Assembly (NCBI RefSeq): GCF_050107715.1
Contig: NZ_JBNILN010000001.1
Span: forward strand, 372,001-436,000
Reading direction: 5' to 3'
Source of the DNA: Metabacillus_B sp050107715
GTDB lineage: Bacteria; Bacillota; Bacilli; Bacillales; Bacillaceae
DNA: 64,000 bases
Positions 35,347 through 43,433 of the stretch are shown here, piece by piece. Numbering within the stretch: the stretch's first letter is position 1; each line of letters opens with the position of its first letter. The notes beneath the pieces were generated by a model. That model did not search any database. It saw nothing but the letters and a program-made list of their open reading frames with translations, and had not been told where the DNA came from. The position numbers and the translations under genes were made by a program.

Positions 35347-36063
35347 ATGAAAACAGTAAAACACGCAATTATGGAGATCCTAGCTGACATTAAAGAAAGC
35401 TGGCAGCTGCTCTTCTTCTCAAACACACTTGAAAACAAAGCCCGGGGGCTCATGCTTCTGCATCTGAATGTTATTCTTGCCGTCATCCTTTTTACTCTGC
35501 TCATAAGTATAATATTTTTAATAGGAGCAGGACTTTTTTATCCGTTAACCTTTTCAGGTCTTATATTTCTTATACCGTTTACTCTAGTATTTCTAAAAAT
35601 CAGACCCGTTTTTTCAAAAAAGGGGAAAGAACAGCATTTAAATACATCCTATAAATTTCCTAAGGCATTCGAAGCTGATCCCGGTGTACGAACTGCCTTG
35701 CTTTCACTATTCCACATTTACCCATACATAGGCAATGAAATCAGGCAGCTGCGTCAGGAACAAATCAGCTCTGATAACAAAAAGGCGTACCGGAACTTAA
35801 TCTGGATTAACAGAGGGGCCCTTTTGATGTATTCTATCGCCATGCTTTTAATCCCTGTCTCGCTCCTGTTAAATGGATATTTTTTAATCCACTCAAACGG
35901 AGGGTATTGGCGTGGATTTATTAAAACGATCTTTCAAGCTGTAATTTTTTTAGTTCCTATGTTCTTTTTTGTAATATTTTACCTCAGTCGGTACCCTGAT
36001 AAAAAAAACAGCATGTTAAAGAGAAATAATCAGATTGTTCTTATAAAGGAAAGGCAGATCTAA
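35347..36063 (+). CDS. Hypothetical membrane protein
   Basis: A 238-residue protein with four predicted transmembrane segments, in two pairs (about 38 to 85 and 155 to 212), separated by a polar cytosolic region of about 70 residues, and a basic C-terminus. No family was recognised. AAGGGAAC before the ATG is a modest ribosome site. It stands alone between the VOC gene and the carboxylate operon. Confidence 0.55.
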   Translation: MKTVKHAIMEILADIKESWQLLFFSNTLENKARGLMLLHLNVILAVILFTLLISIIFLIGAGLFYPLTFSGLIFLIPFTLVFLKIRPVFSKKGKEQHLNTSYKFPKAFEADPGVRTALLSLFHIYPYIGNEIRQLRQEQISSDNKKAYRNLIWINRGALLMYSIAMLLIPVSLLLNGYFLIHSNGGYWRGFIKTIFQAVIFLVPMFFFVIFYLSRYPDKKNSMLKRNNQIVLIKERQI

Positions 36064-36213
36064 TCAGGGGACGTTCACCATTGTCCGGGATTCGCCAGTC
36101 TGGCCTGTTTACCAAAATATCCCCTGGCAATCCCTGTCCAAACTGTTAAACTCGCAATCAACGATTCAGACCTTTTTAACATCATTCAACCATATAAGAG
36201 TTTGATAAAAACA

Positions 36214-36243
36214 TTGACGCGTGAACGGTATAATTTGTACGAT
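36214..36243 (+). promoter_or_regulatory. Candidate sigma-A promoter of the carboxylate operon
   Basis: TTGACG, 18-base spacer, TACGAT, about 85 bases upstream of the transporter start. A TATAAT at 36229 lies between them but lacks a fitting -35. Confidence 0.4.
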
Positions 36244-36283
36244 TACTATAGCATCTGTCGACATTCTTCTTATTATCCATTTT

Positions 36284-36301
36284 ATTGTAAGCGCTTCAAT
36301 A
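36284..36301. promoter_or_regulatory. cre-like site upstream of the carboxylate transporter
   Basis: ATTGTAAGCGCTTCAATA keeps the AAGCGCTT core of CcpA sites with two mismatches to the consensus. It lies downstream of the candidate promoter. Confidence 0.5.
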
Positions 36302-36326
36302 ACACAGCACAAGAGGAGGGAACATT

Positions 36327-37964
36327 ATTAATACAACAACAATATGGGAGTCCATGTGGAAGGCTCATGACAGAACGAAGCAATTGATTTCATTCGCCAT
36401 TCCAAGCAGAAAGGGAAAAACGTTACCGGGCAAGGAAACGAATTCTATTGATTCCAATGATAAGGATCCAGAACACCGGAGTTATAAAAAAGGGCAAATC
36501 ATCGGATTGATTCTTGGCCCGCTGCTCTTTGTGCTTTCCATTCTTTTCTTCACTCCGTCAGAATTGGGCAATGAAGGGCGAATGGTATTCGCCATCACAC
36601 TCTGGGTTGCTACATGGTGGATCACCGAGGCAATCCCGATCCCCGCTACCTCTTTATTGCCTATCACTCTTTTACCTGTTACGAATGCCCTCCCAATGGA
36701 CGATGTCACCGCAAGCTACGGAAATCCCATCGTCTTCTTGTTCCTTGGCGGCTTCATGATTGCCCTTGCCATGGAAAAATGGAACCTTCATAAGCGGATT
36801 GCTTTGAATATCATATCGGTTGTCGGAACCAGCACTTCGAATATCATCCTCGGGTTCATGATTGCTACCGGATTCCTTTCCATGTGGGTTTCCAACACAG
36901 CGGCCGTTATGATGATGATTCCAATCGGGACGGCCATCACGTACCAAGTATCCCAAGCTTTGAAAGGAAGCAAGGAAGACCTGTCGGCTGAAGAGGAAAA
37001 GTTCTCGAAGGTGCTCATCTTTGCTATAGGCTACGCAGGAACGATCGGGGGACTTGGGACTTTGATCGGCACACCGCCGAACATTATTCTGGCCGGTATT
37101 GTATCAGAGCTGTACGGGGTGCAGATTTCCTTCGGAAGCTGGATGCTGTTTGCCGTCCCAATCGTCATCCTGCTCTTGTTCTCTACCTGGATTTACTTGA
37201 TCAAAGTTTCTCATCCAGTGAAGATTAAAAAGATTCCAGGCGGCAAAGAACTCATCAAGAACGAGAAACGTGCCCTTGGCCGCATGAGTTTTGAAGAGAA
37301 GGCTGTCAGCGTGATTTTCATCTTCGCGGCCTTCATGTGGATTTCTCAATCATTCCTGTGGAAAGACATTATTCCAGGCATCGATGATACAATGGTTGCC
37401 ATCACGGCCGGGGTTCTTTTCTTCTTGATTCCTTCGAAGAATAAAAGCGGACGGCTTTTGGACTGGAGTGTCGCTAAGGACATTCCTTGGGGCATCCTTC
37501 TTCTATTTGGAGGAGGTCTTGCGATCGCCGGAGGATTCAGCTCCACGGGTCTCGCTGAATGGCTGGGAAACCAATTGAAAGTGCTGGATGGGGTCAACTT
37601 CCTCGTCATGATCATCGCCGTGACGATGTTTGTATTATTCCTGACAGAAATTACGTCCAATACAGCAACGGCAACCATGATCCTGCCCGTACTTGCCTCT
37701 TTGGCCGTGGCGATCAATGTCCATCCTTATGCGATTATGGTCCCGGCCGCCATGGCAGCGAACTGCGCTTTCATGCTGCCTGTGGGAACCCCGCCGAATG
37801 CCATCATCTTTGCGACGGGCAAGCTGAAAATCACCGAAATGGTAAAAAATGGATTCTGGGTCAACATTTTCTGTGTCATTCTCATTGCCGGGGCTGTATA
37901 TCTGCTGTTGCCTTTACTTTGGGGAGTGGACCTGCATATCTTGCCTGATGCCTTTAAATCATAG
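36327..37964 (+). CDS. SLC13/DASS-family sodium:carboxylate symporter
   Basis: A membrane protein of about 545 residues, similar to SdcS-type divalent-anion:sodium symporters, with about eleven transmembrane segments. Both SNT-type sodium/substrate motifs are visible: MWVSNTAAVMMM and TEITSNTATATMILPV, as well as GGFMIALAMEKW. The first in-frame ATG (36354) has a poor ribosome site, while GAGGAGGG at 36313-36320 stands six bases before an ATT at 36327, giving the extra residues NTTTIWES. An ATT start is therefore likely, unless the base was misread. The dehydrogenase follows within ten bases, so the pair likely imports and oxidises tartrate, D-malate or a similar acid. Confidence 0.85.
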   Translation: MNTTTIWESMWKAHDRTKQLISFAIPSRKGKTLPGKETNSIDSNDKDPEHRSYKKGQIIGLILGPLLFVLSILFFTPSELGNEGRMVFAITLWVATWWITEAIPIPATSLLPITLLPVTNALPMDDVTASYGNPIVFLFLGGFMIALAMEKWNLHKRIALNIISVVGTSTSNIILGFMIATGFLSMWVSNTAAVMMMIPIGTAITYQVSQALKGSKEDLSAEEEKFSKVLIFAIGYAGTIGGLGTLIGTPPNIILAGIVSELYGVQISFGSWMLFAVPIVILLLFSTWIYLIKVSHPVKIKKIPGGKELIKNEKRALGRMSFEEKAVSVIFIFAAFMWISQSFLWKDIIPGIDDTMVAITAGVLFFLIPSKNKSGRLLDWSVAKDIPWGILLLFGGGLAIAGGFSSTGLAEWLGNQLKVLDGVNFLVMIIAVTMFVLFLTEITSNTATATMILPVLASLAVAINVHPYAIMVPAAMAANCAFMLPVGTPPNAIIFATGKLKITEMVKNGFWVNIFCVILIAGAVYLLLPLLWGVDLHILPDAFKS

Positions 37965-37973
37965 GAAAAGAGC

Positions 37974-39050
37974 GTGACAAAGATGAGAAAAATCGAAATA
38001 GCCTCATTACCGGGAGATGGCGTCGGGATCGAAGTCACTGAAGCGGCAAAGGATGTCCTGCACACGCTCACTGATGCCCATGGAGGGCTCCGGTTTTCCT
38101 TCTCCTCTTTCCCGTGGAGCTGTGATTATTATAGTGAACATGGAGTTATGATGCCAAAGGACGCGATGACAACCCTTCGCCAGTTTGAGGCGCTATTCTT
38201 AGGTGCTGTTGGAAACCCAGCCCTTGTTCCTGATCATATCTCATTATGGGGGATGCTCATCAAGATCCGCCGGGAATTCGAGCTTTCCGTAAATGTCCGT
38301 CCTGCCAAAAGGCTGAAGGGCATTGCTTCCCCCCTGGCCAATCCAAAAAGCTTCGATTTTGTCGTCGTCCGGGAAAATAGCGAAGGTGAATACAGTGAAG
38401 TTGGAGGACGCATCCATCAGGGCGAGCATGAGGTGGCAATCCAGAACGCGGTCTTCACAAGAAGAGCAACAGAGAAGGTCATACGATATGCGTTTCAGCT
38501 GGCAGAAAAGCGGGACAACCGCTTAGTCAGCGCGACCAAATCAAACGGCATCGTCCACTCCATGCCTTTTTGGGATGAAGTGACCAAGTCCGTAGCAGGC
38601 GAATACCCCCATGTGGACATGCAGTCCTCTCATATTGATGCGCTGGCCGCCTTTTTCGTAACGAAACCGGCTGACTTCGATGTCATCGTGGCCAGCAATT
38701 TATTTGGGGATGTGCTAACAGACATAGGCTCCGCTATCATGGGAAGCATCGGGATTGCCCCGTCGGCCAACATCAATCTTGAAGGCCGCTTTCCATCCAT
38801 GTTCGAGCCCGTTCACGGATCGGCTCCGGATATTGCAGGAAAAGGAATCGCAAACCCTATCGGCCAGCTCTGGACCGCAAAGATGATGCTCGATCACTTC
38901 GGCTTTGAAGAGCTCGGCCAGACCCTCATGGATGCCATTGAAAACGTAACAGAAGCGGGTATCAAAACCCGCGATATCGGGGGGACATCCAGTACAAAAG
39001 AAGTTACGGAAGCGGTGAAACAGAAGATTCTCCAGTCTGCACGGAGCTAG
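37974..39050 (+). CDS. Tartrate/D-malate-type dehydrogenase (YcsA-like)
   Basis: A 358-residue beta-decarboxylating dehydrogenase close to B. subtilis YcsA and TtuC. Visible are IASLPGDGVG, the substrate loop KIRREFELSVNVRPAKRL, VRENSEGEYSEVGG, ATKSNGI, the catalytic DALAAFFV region and the NAD-binding EPVHGSAPDIAGKG. It oxidises tartrate, D-malate or isopropylmalate-like substrates with NAD. Leucine synthesis is unlikely, because no other leu genes are near and the sequence is of the TDH type. The start is probably GTG eight bases after AGG; an ATG three codons later is possible. Co-transcribed with the SLC13 transporter. Confidence 0.88.
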   Translation: MTKMRKIEIASLPGDGVGIEVTEAAKDVLHTLTDAHGGLRFSFSSFPWSCDYYSEHGVMMPKDAMTTLRQFEALFLGAVGNPALVPDHISLWGMLIKIRREFELSVNVRPAKRLKGIASPLANPKSFDFVVVRENSEGEYSEVGGRIHQGEHEVAIQNAVFTRRATEKVIRYAFQLAEKRDNRLVSATKSNGIVHSMPFWDEVTKSVAGEYPHVDMQSSHIDALAAFFVTKPADFDVIVASNLFGDVLTDIGSAIMGSIGIAPSANINLEGRFPSMFEPVHGSAPDIAGKGIANPIGQLWTAKMMLDHFGFEELGQTLMDAIENVTEAGIKTRDIGGTSSTKEVTEAVKQKILQSARS

Positions 39051-39211
39051 GACGCCAAAAGGTGCGCCTCTCGTTTTCTTTAGATTTCCCGCTGCCGTGA
39101 AAACACTTAATCACTCTGGACTTTCACCCAATCGATCTTGATTTTCAGCAAATAAGAGGGCCGCAATAACTGTATAGCCCTTACTGCCCGCTGCAGCTTT
39201 ATCAACAGCAG

Positions 39212-39246
39212 CAAAAAACCAGTTTGGATTCCAAACTGGTTTTTCC
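39212..39246. terminator. Bidirectional terminator between ycsA-like and hydrolase genes
   Basis: A perfect 13-bp stem AAAACCAGTTTGG/CCAAACTGGTTTT with a three-base loop serves the convergent genes on both sides. Confidence 0.8.
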
Positions 39247-39264
39247 CCTGTTCTCTACAATGCT

Positions 39265-40101
39265 TTAAGACTGAAGAAAGCCCACCAAAGCACGGTTAAA
39301 CTCATCCGCATGTGTTGCATTAAAACCATGAGGCGCACCTTTAATTTGTACAAGCTGGCTTCCCGGAATCATCTCATGCGTCCGCTTGCCGCTTACTTCT
39401 AAAGGAACGATCCCATCTGAATCGCCGTGGATAATCATCGTTGGAACAGTGATTTTCTCCAAGTCCCCCCGAAAATCTGTTTTCGCAAAAGCGGTGATGC
39501 AGTCAAGCGTTCCCTTAGGAGATGCCATGGCGGCAATGTCACGGTTATAAAGGCGGAACGGCTCACTGACAAGGTCCGTATTGTGGCCGGCTGCAAAGAA
39601 ATTTTGTGTGAACGTATCGAGGAACGCAATTCTATCGCCCTTCACACCATTTTGAAATTCTTCAATAGCCCCATCATCTAAGCCGCCCTCAGGATTATCC
39701 GCAGCTTTGTAAAGATAAGGAGGAACTGCCGCAGCAAATACCGCTTTGCTCACCCGGTCTGTTCCATATGTGCTGATGTAACGCGCAACCTCCCCGCCGC
39801 CCATCGAAAAACCAACAAGCGTCGTTTCCCGAAGATCCAGCCGCTCAAGCAATTGATTCAAATCCGCTGCAAAGGTATCGTAGTCGTATCCGCTATAAGG
39901 CTGAGAGGACTTCCCAAACCCTCTGCGGTCATATGTAATCACTCTGTGGCCCGCCTCAACCAAAGCAGGAATCTGTTTCTCCCAAGAGCGCCCGCTCAGT
40001 GGCCAGCCGTGAATAAGCACAACCGGTTTCCCCGTTCCATGATCTTCATAATACAGTTCAATTGGAGCATCATTTTCATTGCCAACCTTCAGCATTGCCA
40101 T
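39265..40101 (-). CDS. Alpha/beta hydrolase, non-haem chloroperoxidase-like
   Basis: A 278-residue hydrolase with the features of cofactor-free haloperoxidase/esterase enzymes: oxyanion HGWPLSGRSWE, FGKSSQPY, nucleophile elbow GFSMGGGE (Ser near 98), acid in IHGDSDGIVP and catalytic His in APHGFNATH. It most likely acts as an esterase or perhydrolase. GGAGGG stands six bases before the ATG. Single gene. Confidence 0.87.
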   Translation of the reverse strand: MAMLKVGNENDAPIELYYEDHGTGKPVVLIHGWPLSGRSWEKQIPALVEAGHRVITYDRRGFGKSSQPYSGYDYDTFAADLNQLLERLDLRETTLVGFSMGGGEVARYISTYGTDRVSKAVFAAAVPPYLYKAADNPEGGLDDGAIEEFQNGVKGDRIAFLDTFTQNFFAAGHNTDLVSEPFRLYNRDIAAMASPKGTLDCITAFAKTDFRGDLEKITVPTMIIHGDSDGIVPLEVSGKRTHEMIPGSQLVQIKGAPHGFNATHADEFNRALVGFLQS

Positions 40102-40233
40102 TGTAATCCCTCCAGGTAAAAGTAGTATTCAGGAAACTTGCATCCCTTTTAATTCCAGATACCCGGATTTTTGGATGGGTAATCTTTTGGGTGTTTTTGT
40201 TCTTCTTCTGAAACATCTTTTTCTAAGTGTGCA

Positions 40234-40412
40234 GCCGTTTATGATCACCATTTTCGTGTCCACGAGCGGGCCTTTCACCATTTTATTGTAGGTCCACTTT
40301 AGGGCTTTATTGATTTTTGAGGGTTCAATACGTTCTTGCCTGTCTGGATGATGTCGGTCATTTTTCCGCTGAGCACTTTTAGCTGAACAGCGGTTTTCAT
40401 GACTTTTGATTT
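40234..40412 (-). pseudogene. Remnant of an LXG toxin delivery module (third copy)
   Basis: About 180 bases are clearly homologous to 44.05-44.23 kb of the full LXG gene. One frame still reads INKALKWTYNKMVKGPLVD, matching INKALKWTYDEMVKGPLVD of the toxin. The copy is broken by indels at both ends and is less conserved than the copy at 42 kb, so it is older debris of the toxin array. Confidence 0.8.
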
Positions 40413-40536
40413 GCGGTGGTTTTGAGCGTTCCAGTTTTTTTCTTATTTTCACTTTTTTTTTAAGGTTACTACCACCTGTTTCCTCAGAAATGTTTTACTA
40501 ATTCGACTGTCTCCTCTCTCAATACTCCAAGTTGCG

Positions 40537-40574
40537 GAAAAAAAGCTCTGCAGAGATTAACTCTACAGAGCCTT
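40537..40574 (-). terminator. Intrinsic terminator downstream of the YezG-like gene
   Basis: GCTCTGTAGAG/CTCTGCAGAGC stem followed by seven T on the minus strand. Confidence 0.7.
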
Positions 40575-40671
40575 TCGATCAAATTGATAAGAGACAGACA
40601 CCAGCATTCTAGATTTAGATGAGATTAGGGACCTGTTCTCCTAGCCCTTATTTAATTGCCTTAGATAATAA

Positions 40672-41142
40672 TTATTCATTAATGGAAATATGCTTCTCTA
40701 AATATTTTTTCCCTGAATTGCTTTTGGGGATAATGCCAAGATTCTCATATTTCCAGATAGTTTTTCTTTCATGAGGATCTCTATTTGAGAGTTCATCATA
40801 ATTAAAAACAACTTTAAACTTTCCCACCTTATCAAAAATCATAGTGAAATTTGTCCAAGGTTCTTGACCATTTTTATTAAAAGCTTTCCAAAGTTCTTGA
40901 ATCATACCAATCAAGTTGTGCCATTTTTCTGAGTATTCAAGTTCGGTAACTGTAAATAATTCAGTTATCTCATGACTGTATATAGCGTTATCGCTACCTT
41001 CCGGAAGATAATAGAAGTAAGCAGTCTGAGATCCTTCAACGACCTCGCCGTATAAATAAACCTTACACCATTCTTCTGGAATAGTTTCTACGACAATCTC
41101 TGCTATCTGTTGATAAAATCGATGAAATTGTTTTTCACTCAA
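40672..41142 (-). CDS. YezG/DUF600-family immunity protein
   Basis: A 156-residue acidic protein of the YezG family (FYQQIAEIVVETIPEEWCKVYLYGEV start, GKFKVVFNYDEL and YENLGIIP near the end; quoted in part). YezG is the immunity protein of the LXG nuclease YeeF in B. subtilis. The gene begins with TTG after AGGGAGG. It immediately follows the C-terminal remains of a YeeF-like nuclease, its likely cognate toxin, so it is now an orphan immunity gene. Confidence 0.82.
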   Translation of the reverse strand: MSEKQFHRFYQQIAEIVVETIPEEWCKVYLYGEVVEGSQTAYFYYLPEGSDNAIYSHEITELFTVTELEYSEKWHNLIGMIQELWKAFNKNGQEPWTNFTMIFDKVGKFKVVFNYDELSNRDPHERKTIWKYENLGIIPKSNSGKKYLEKHISINE

Positions 41143-41159
41143 CTAGCTTTCTCCCTCCC

Positions 41160-41290
41160 TTAACATTGTTCCCATTCATCATCACCAATTTTATACTTTA
41201 TGTCAAAACTTTCTGGACTTTGTGAATTACCTTTGTAATTTGGGGTGATCTTCACCTCTACCTCATCACCAAGCTTGATGTGTTTTGATA
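41160..41290 (-). pseudogene. C-terminal fragment of a YeeF-like nuclease toxin
   Basis: Between two immunity genes an open frame without start encodes about 42 residues, including HIKLGDEVEVKITPNYKG and FDIKYKIGDDEWEQC, ending at 41160. The pattern of a basic-then-acidic beta hairpin with TPNYKG and SFD(I/V)KY resembles the end of the DNA/RNA non-specific endonuclease domain of LXG toxins. The rest of the toxin is gone; the junction lies at the end of the pentapeptide gene. Confidence 0.6.
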
Positions 41291-41299
41291 AGCAAAACC

Positions 41300-41926
41300 T
41301 TAGGTTTCTATACAGCCGTTGCAACTCTCTATAAAAACTTTAATTGCCTCGTTTCCATCAACAAATATTGGCTGTTCCAAAGTTCCCTTATTAATTCTTT
41401 TTATATGATCATTAGCATTAAAGGGATGGTTTTTAAATTTGATATTGTTAGTTACACACTCCCAAAATTCTACTCCCCCGAACTTACAGTCTTCGAACTG
41501 AACCTGATTAATTTTACTATTTGAAAAAAAATCATCTATTATACAGCTTGTAAAATTCACATTTTCAAAATATGTTTCAAAAGAATTTACTTTAATTAGA
41601 TCACTTTTTTCGAAAGCACAGTCTGCAACATGACTATAATTCATTTCAGCCTTACCAAGGTTTGCTTTTCTAAAAACGATATGGTTTAACTTACAGCCAT
41701 ATAATTTGGCTCCTCCAAAATTGGTATTCTCAAAGACATGGTTTTTGAAAAAGGAGTCTGTAATGTAAACATCTAAAAAATTCAACTCTGATAGGTTATT
41801 GTTTGAGAAATCTATTCCATCTAATATTAACCTATTGCCTTCTAGCTCATTTCTTTGAACGGAATCAATATATTTATTATGGTCGTTTATTAATGAATCA
41901 AGCTCGCTTTGTTCAATTTTTTCCAT
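41300..41926 (-). CDS. Pentapeptide-repeat protein, probable immunity protein
   Basis: A protein of 208 residues. Residues 35 to 160 show degenerate pentapeptide repeats of the A(D/N)LxF type (FSNNNLSELNF, NTNFGGAKLYGCKL, RKANLGKAEMNYS), which fold into a right-handed quadrilateral helix. It follows the stop of the truncated LXG copy by six bases with GGAG eight bases before the ATG, the place of an immunity gene in LXG cassettes. DNA-mimicking pentapeptide proteins protect gyrase, so protection of a DNA-related target is possible but not shown. Confidence 0.72.
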   Translation of the reverse strand: MEKIEQSELDSLINDHNKYIDSVQRNELEGNRLILDGIDFSNNNLSELNFLDVYITDSFFKNHVFENTNFGGAKLYGCKLNHIVFRKANLGKAEMNYSHVADCAFEKSDLIKVNSFETYFENVNFTSCIIDDFFSNSKINQVQFEDCKFGGVEFWECVTNNIKFKNHPFNANDHIKRINKGTLEQPIFVDGNEAIKVFIESCNGCIET

Positions 41927-41931
41927 AATCA

Positions 41932-42783
41932 TCACTCCGGCCACCAAAATATCTTCTTCTCTAACCCTAATTTTTTTATTGCTGCTATGTTGGCGTGAAG
42001 GGTAAAGAATTCCTTCGCCTTCTGCACGCCGTTTATGATCGCCATTTTGGTGTCCACGAGCGGGCCTTTTACCATTTCATCGTAAGTCCACTTTATGGCT
42101 TGGTGGATTTTTTGAGGGTTTAAGACGTTTTTGGCAGTCTGGATGATGTCGGCCATTTTCCCGCTGAGCACTTTCAGCTGAACGGCGGTTTTCATCACCT
42201 TGGATTTCACGAGATCTACGGCATGGTCTGTCATCTTGGTGACGTTGCGGACGACGGCTTCTTTCATTTCGTTGAACAGCTGCTCCGCATTCATGACGTT
42301 GTAGGGGATGTCGGTTTTCGGTTTTTTCGCTCCATCCGGATCGTCGACATCGGATACTTTTTTGCCGGCTTTGCTGAGAGAGCCTGCTTTGCTGACCTTG
42401 CTGAGGCCTTTCGTTCCGAAAATCGATAGGACTCCATAGGTGACGAATCGTGCCCGGCTTCTGGCGTCTCCGTTAATGAAATTCCGCTCCCAGGCAACGA
42501 CGAGGGCGTCGACCATGGAGTAGAGCACTTCATCCAGGTTCATCACGGTGGTGATGACTCCGTAGGCAAGCCCAATTGGGTCGGTGAACAGGGCTGCCAG
42601 GAGATCGAACAGGCCCACGATAATTTCGGTCAGAATTTGAACGATGGCTTCTCCGATTCCGAGGAAGACATCTCCCAGGATTTCAAGCAGGCTCTTGTCT
42701 GTCTCTGCTGCTGTTTCTGTGTTCGCCGGCTTTTCGCAGCTATTCTGCAAATGTGTTGTTGTCAAGCTTAGGCAGTCCGACAA
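41932..42783 (-). pseudogene. Truncated LXG toxin copy carrying a different toxin tip
   Basis: An open frame of 283 residues that equals the middle of the full LXG toxin (from SCEKPANTE through the hydrophobic segment to VDTKMAIING) with few changes. Bases 41987-42745 match 44008-44766 without gaps. Just upstream a deletion of 191 bp, relative to the intact gene, removed the part from TFA to NSCEKP and shifted the frame; the first 12 residues are out of frame. The LXG domain is absent, so it cannot be secreted as such. Its last 17 residues (AIKKLGLEKKIFWWPE region) differ from the intact toxin and are probably the end of another toxin domain. It is an orphan toxin cassette. Confidence 0.82.
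41987..42745. repeat. Direct repeat of the LXG middle region, copy 2
   Basis: 759 bp, collinear with 44008-44766 at a constant offset of 2021, differing at scattered positions only. A tract for homologous exchange between the intact toxin gene and the orphan cassette. Confidence 0.88.
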
Positions 42784-42852
42784 GATGGGATATGCGACCC
42801 GAGTTATATTGTTTGTATTAATATGTGGGGGCTTAATCTATTCTATATAGCC

Positions 42853-42886
42853 TAAAAAGAAGCGTGAGTACCGTCACGACGCTTCC
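42853..42886 (-). terminator. Possible terminator after the Imm22 region
   Basis: GAAGC..GTGA / TCAC..GCTTC stem-loop followed by five T on the minus strand. Confidence 0.5.
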
Positions 42887-43008
42887 GGTGATTTAATGAC
42901 TTCAAAAACATTTGATTCAAAAATGTTATTTTTTAAATCATAAAGTTCTTGATGTAAAAAACCTTGAAAGGCATTGAGCCACTTAAGGTCTTTAATTCGC
43001 TTAATTTA
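42874..43008 (-). pseudogene. Short remnant of an unknown cassette gene
   Basis: An open frame without start of about 43 residues (IKRIKDLKWLNAFQGF, NIFESNVFEVIKSPE) ends at 42874. It sits between Imm22 and the orphan LXG copy. AT-rich like the immunity genes; probably the tail of a lost immunity or toxin gene. Not recognised. Confidence 0.3.
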
Positions 43009-43033
43009 AGTTACATACTTTTTGGTTAAAAAA

Positions 43034-43426
43034 TCACCATCTATCATCAACAATTATTGTATATTGAGCGACACCGATAAATTTCAATTCACTATTTTTA
43101 TATTTACTCTTTATTTTTTTAGCATCATATTCCATATTGTAAATCAGTATTGCAGAATTAAATTCTTCACTATAGTTTATAGTATCAAATTGTTCTAAAA
43201 ATTGATCTGAGTAAGAAAATCCATCTAATAAATCCTTCACACTGTTTGTCGATTTACTAATCCATTTCTTTTCTACTAAATCGCGATCATAATAATCTAA
43301 GTTAAAGTCTTTTTCGAAAACTGAAGAAATACTGTCTCCATCTTCTGTATATTCAACATTTGTATAATTCATTAACTCTTCCTTGCTCCCAAAATTCCCA
43401 ATCCATATTGATACATGATCATTCAT
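43034..43426 (-). CDS. Imm22-like immunity protein
   Basis: A 130-residue acidic protein that begins VSIWIGNFGSKEELMNY and continues VEYTEDGDSISSVFEKDFNL, the pattern of the Imm22 family of polymorphic-toxin immunity proteins. It starts seven bases downstream of the stop codon of the full LXG nuclease, which is the usual place of the cognate immunity gene. It should neutralise the C-terminal nuclease in the cytosol. Confidence 0.78.
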   Translation of the reverse strand: MNDHVSIWIGNFGSKEELMNYTNVEYTEDGDSISSVFEKDFNLDYYDRDLVEKKWISKSTNSVKDLLDGFSYSDQFLEQFDTINYSEEFNSAILIYNMEYDAKKIKSKYKNSELKFIGVAQYTIIVDDRW

Positions 43427-43433
43427 AATTTTA

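Noticed and set aside
40129..40452. A 107-residue minus-strand frame taken as a gene
   Set aside because: Only the inner part is in the frame of the LXG toxin; the flanks are out of frame. Annotated as a toxin remnant instead.
42840..42890. Hairpin after Imm22 as an attachment site
   Set aside because: No matching direct repeat at the other end of the toxin array and no integrase gene, so it is better read as a terminator.
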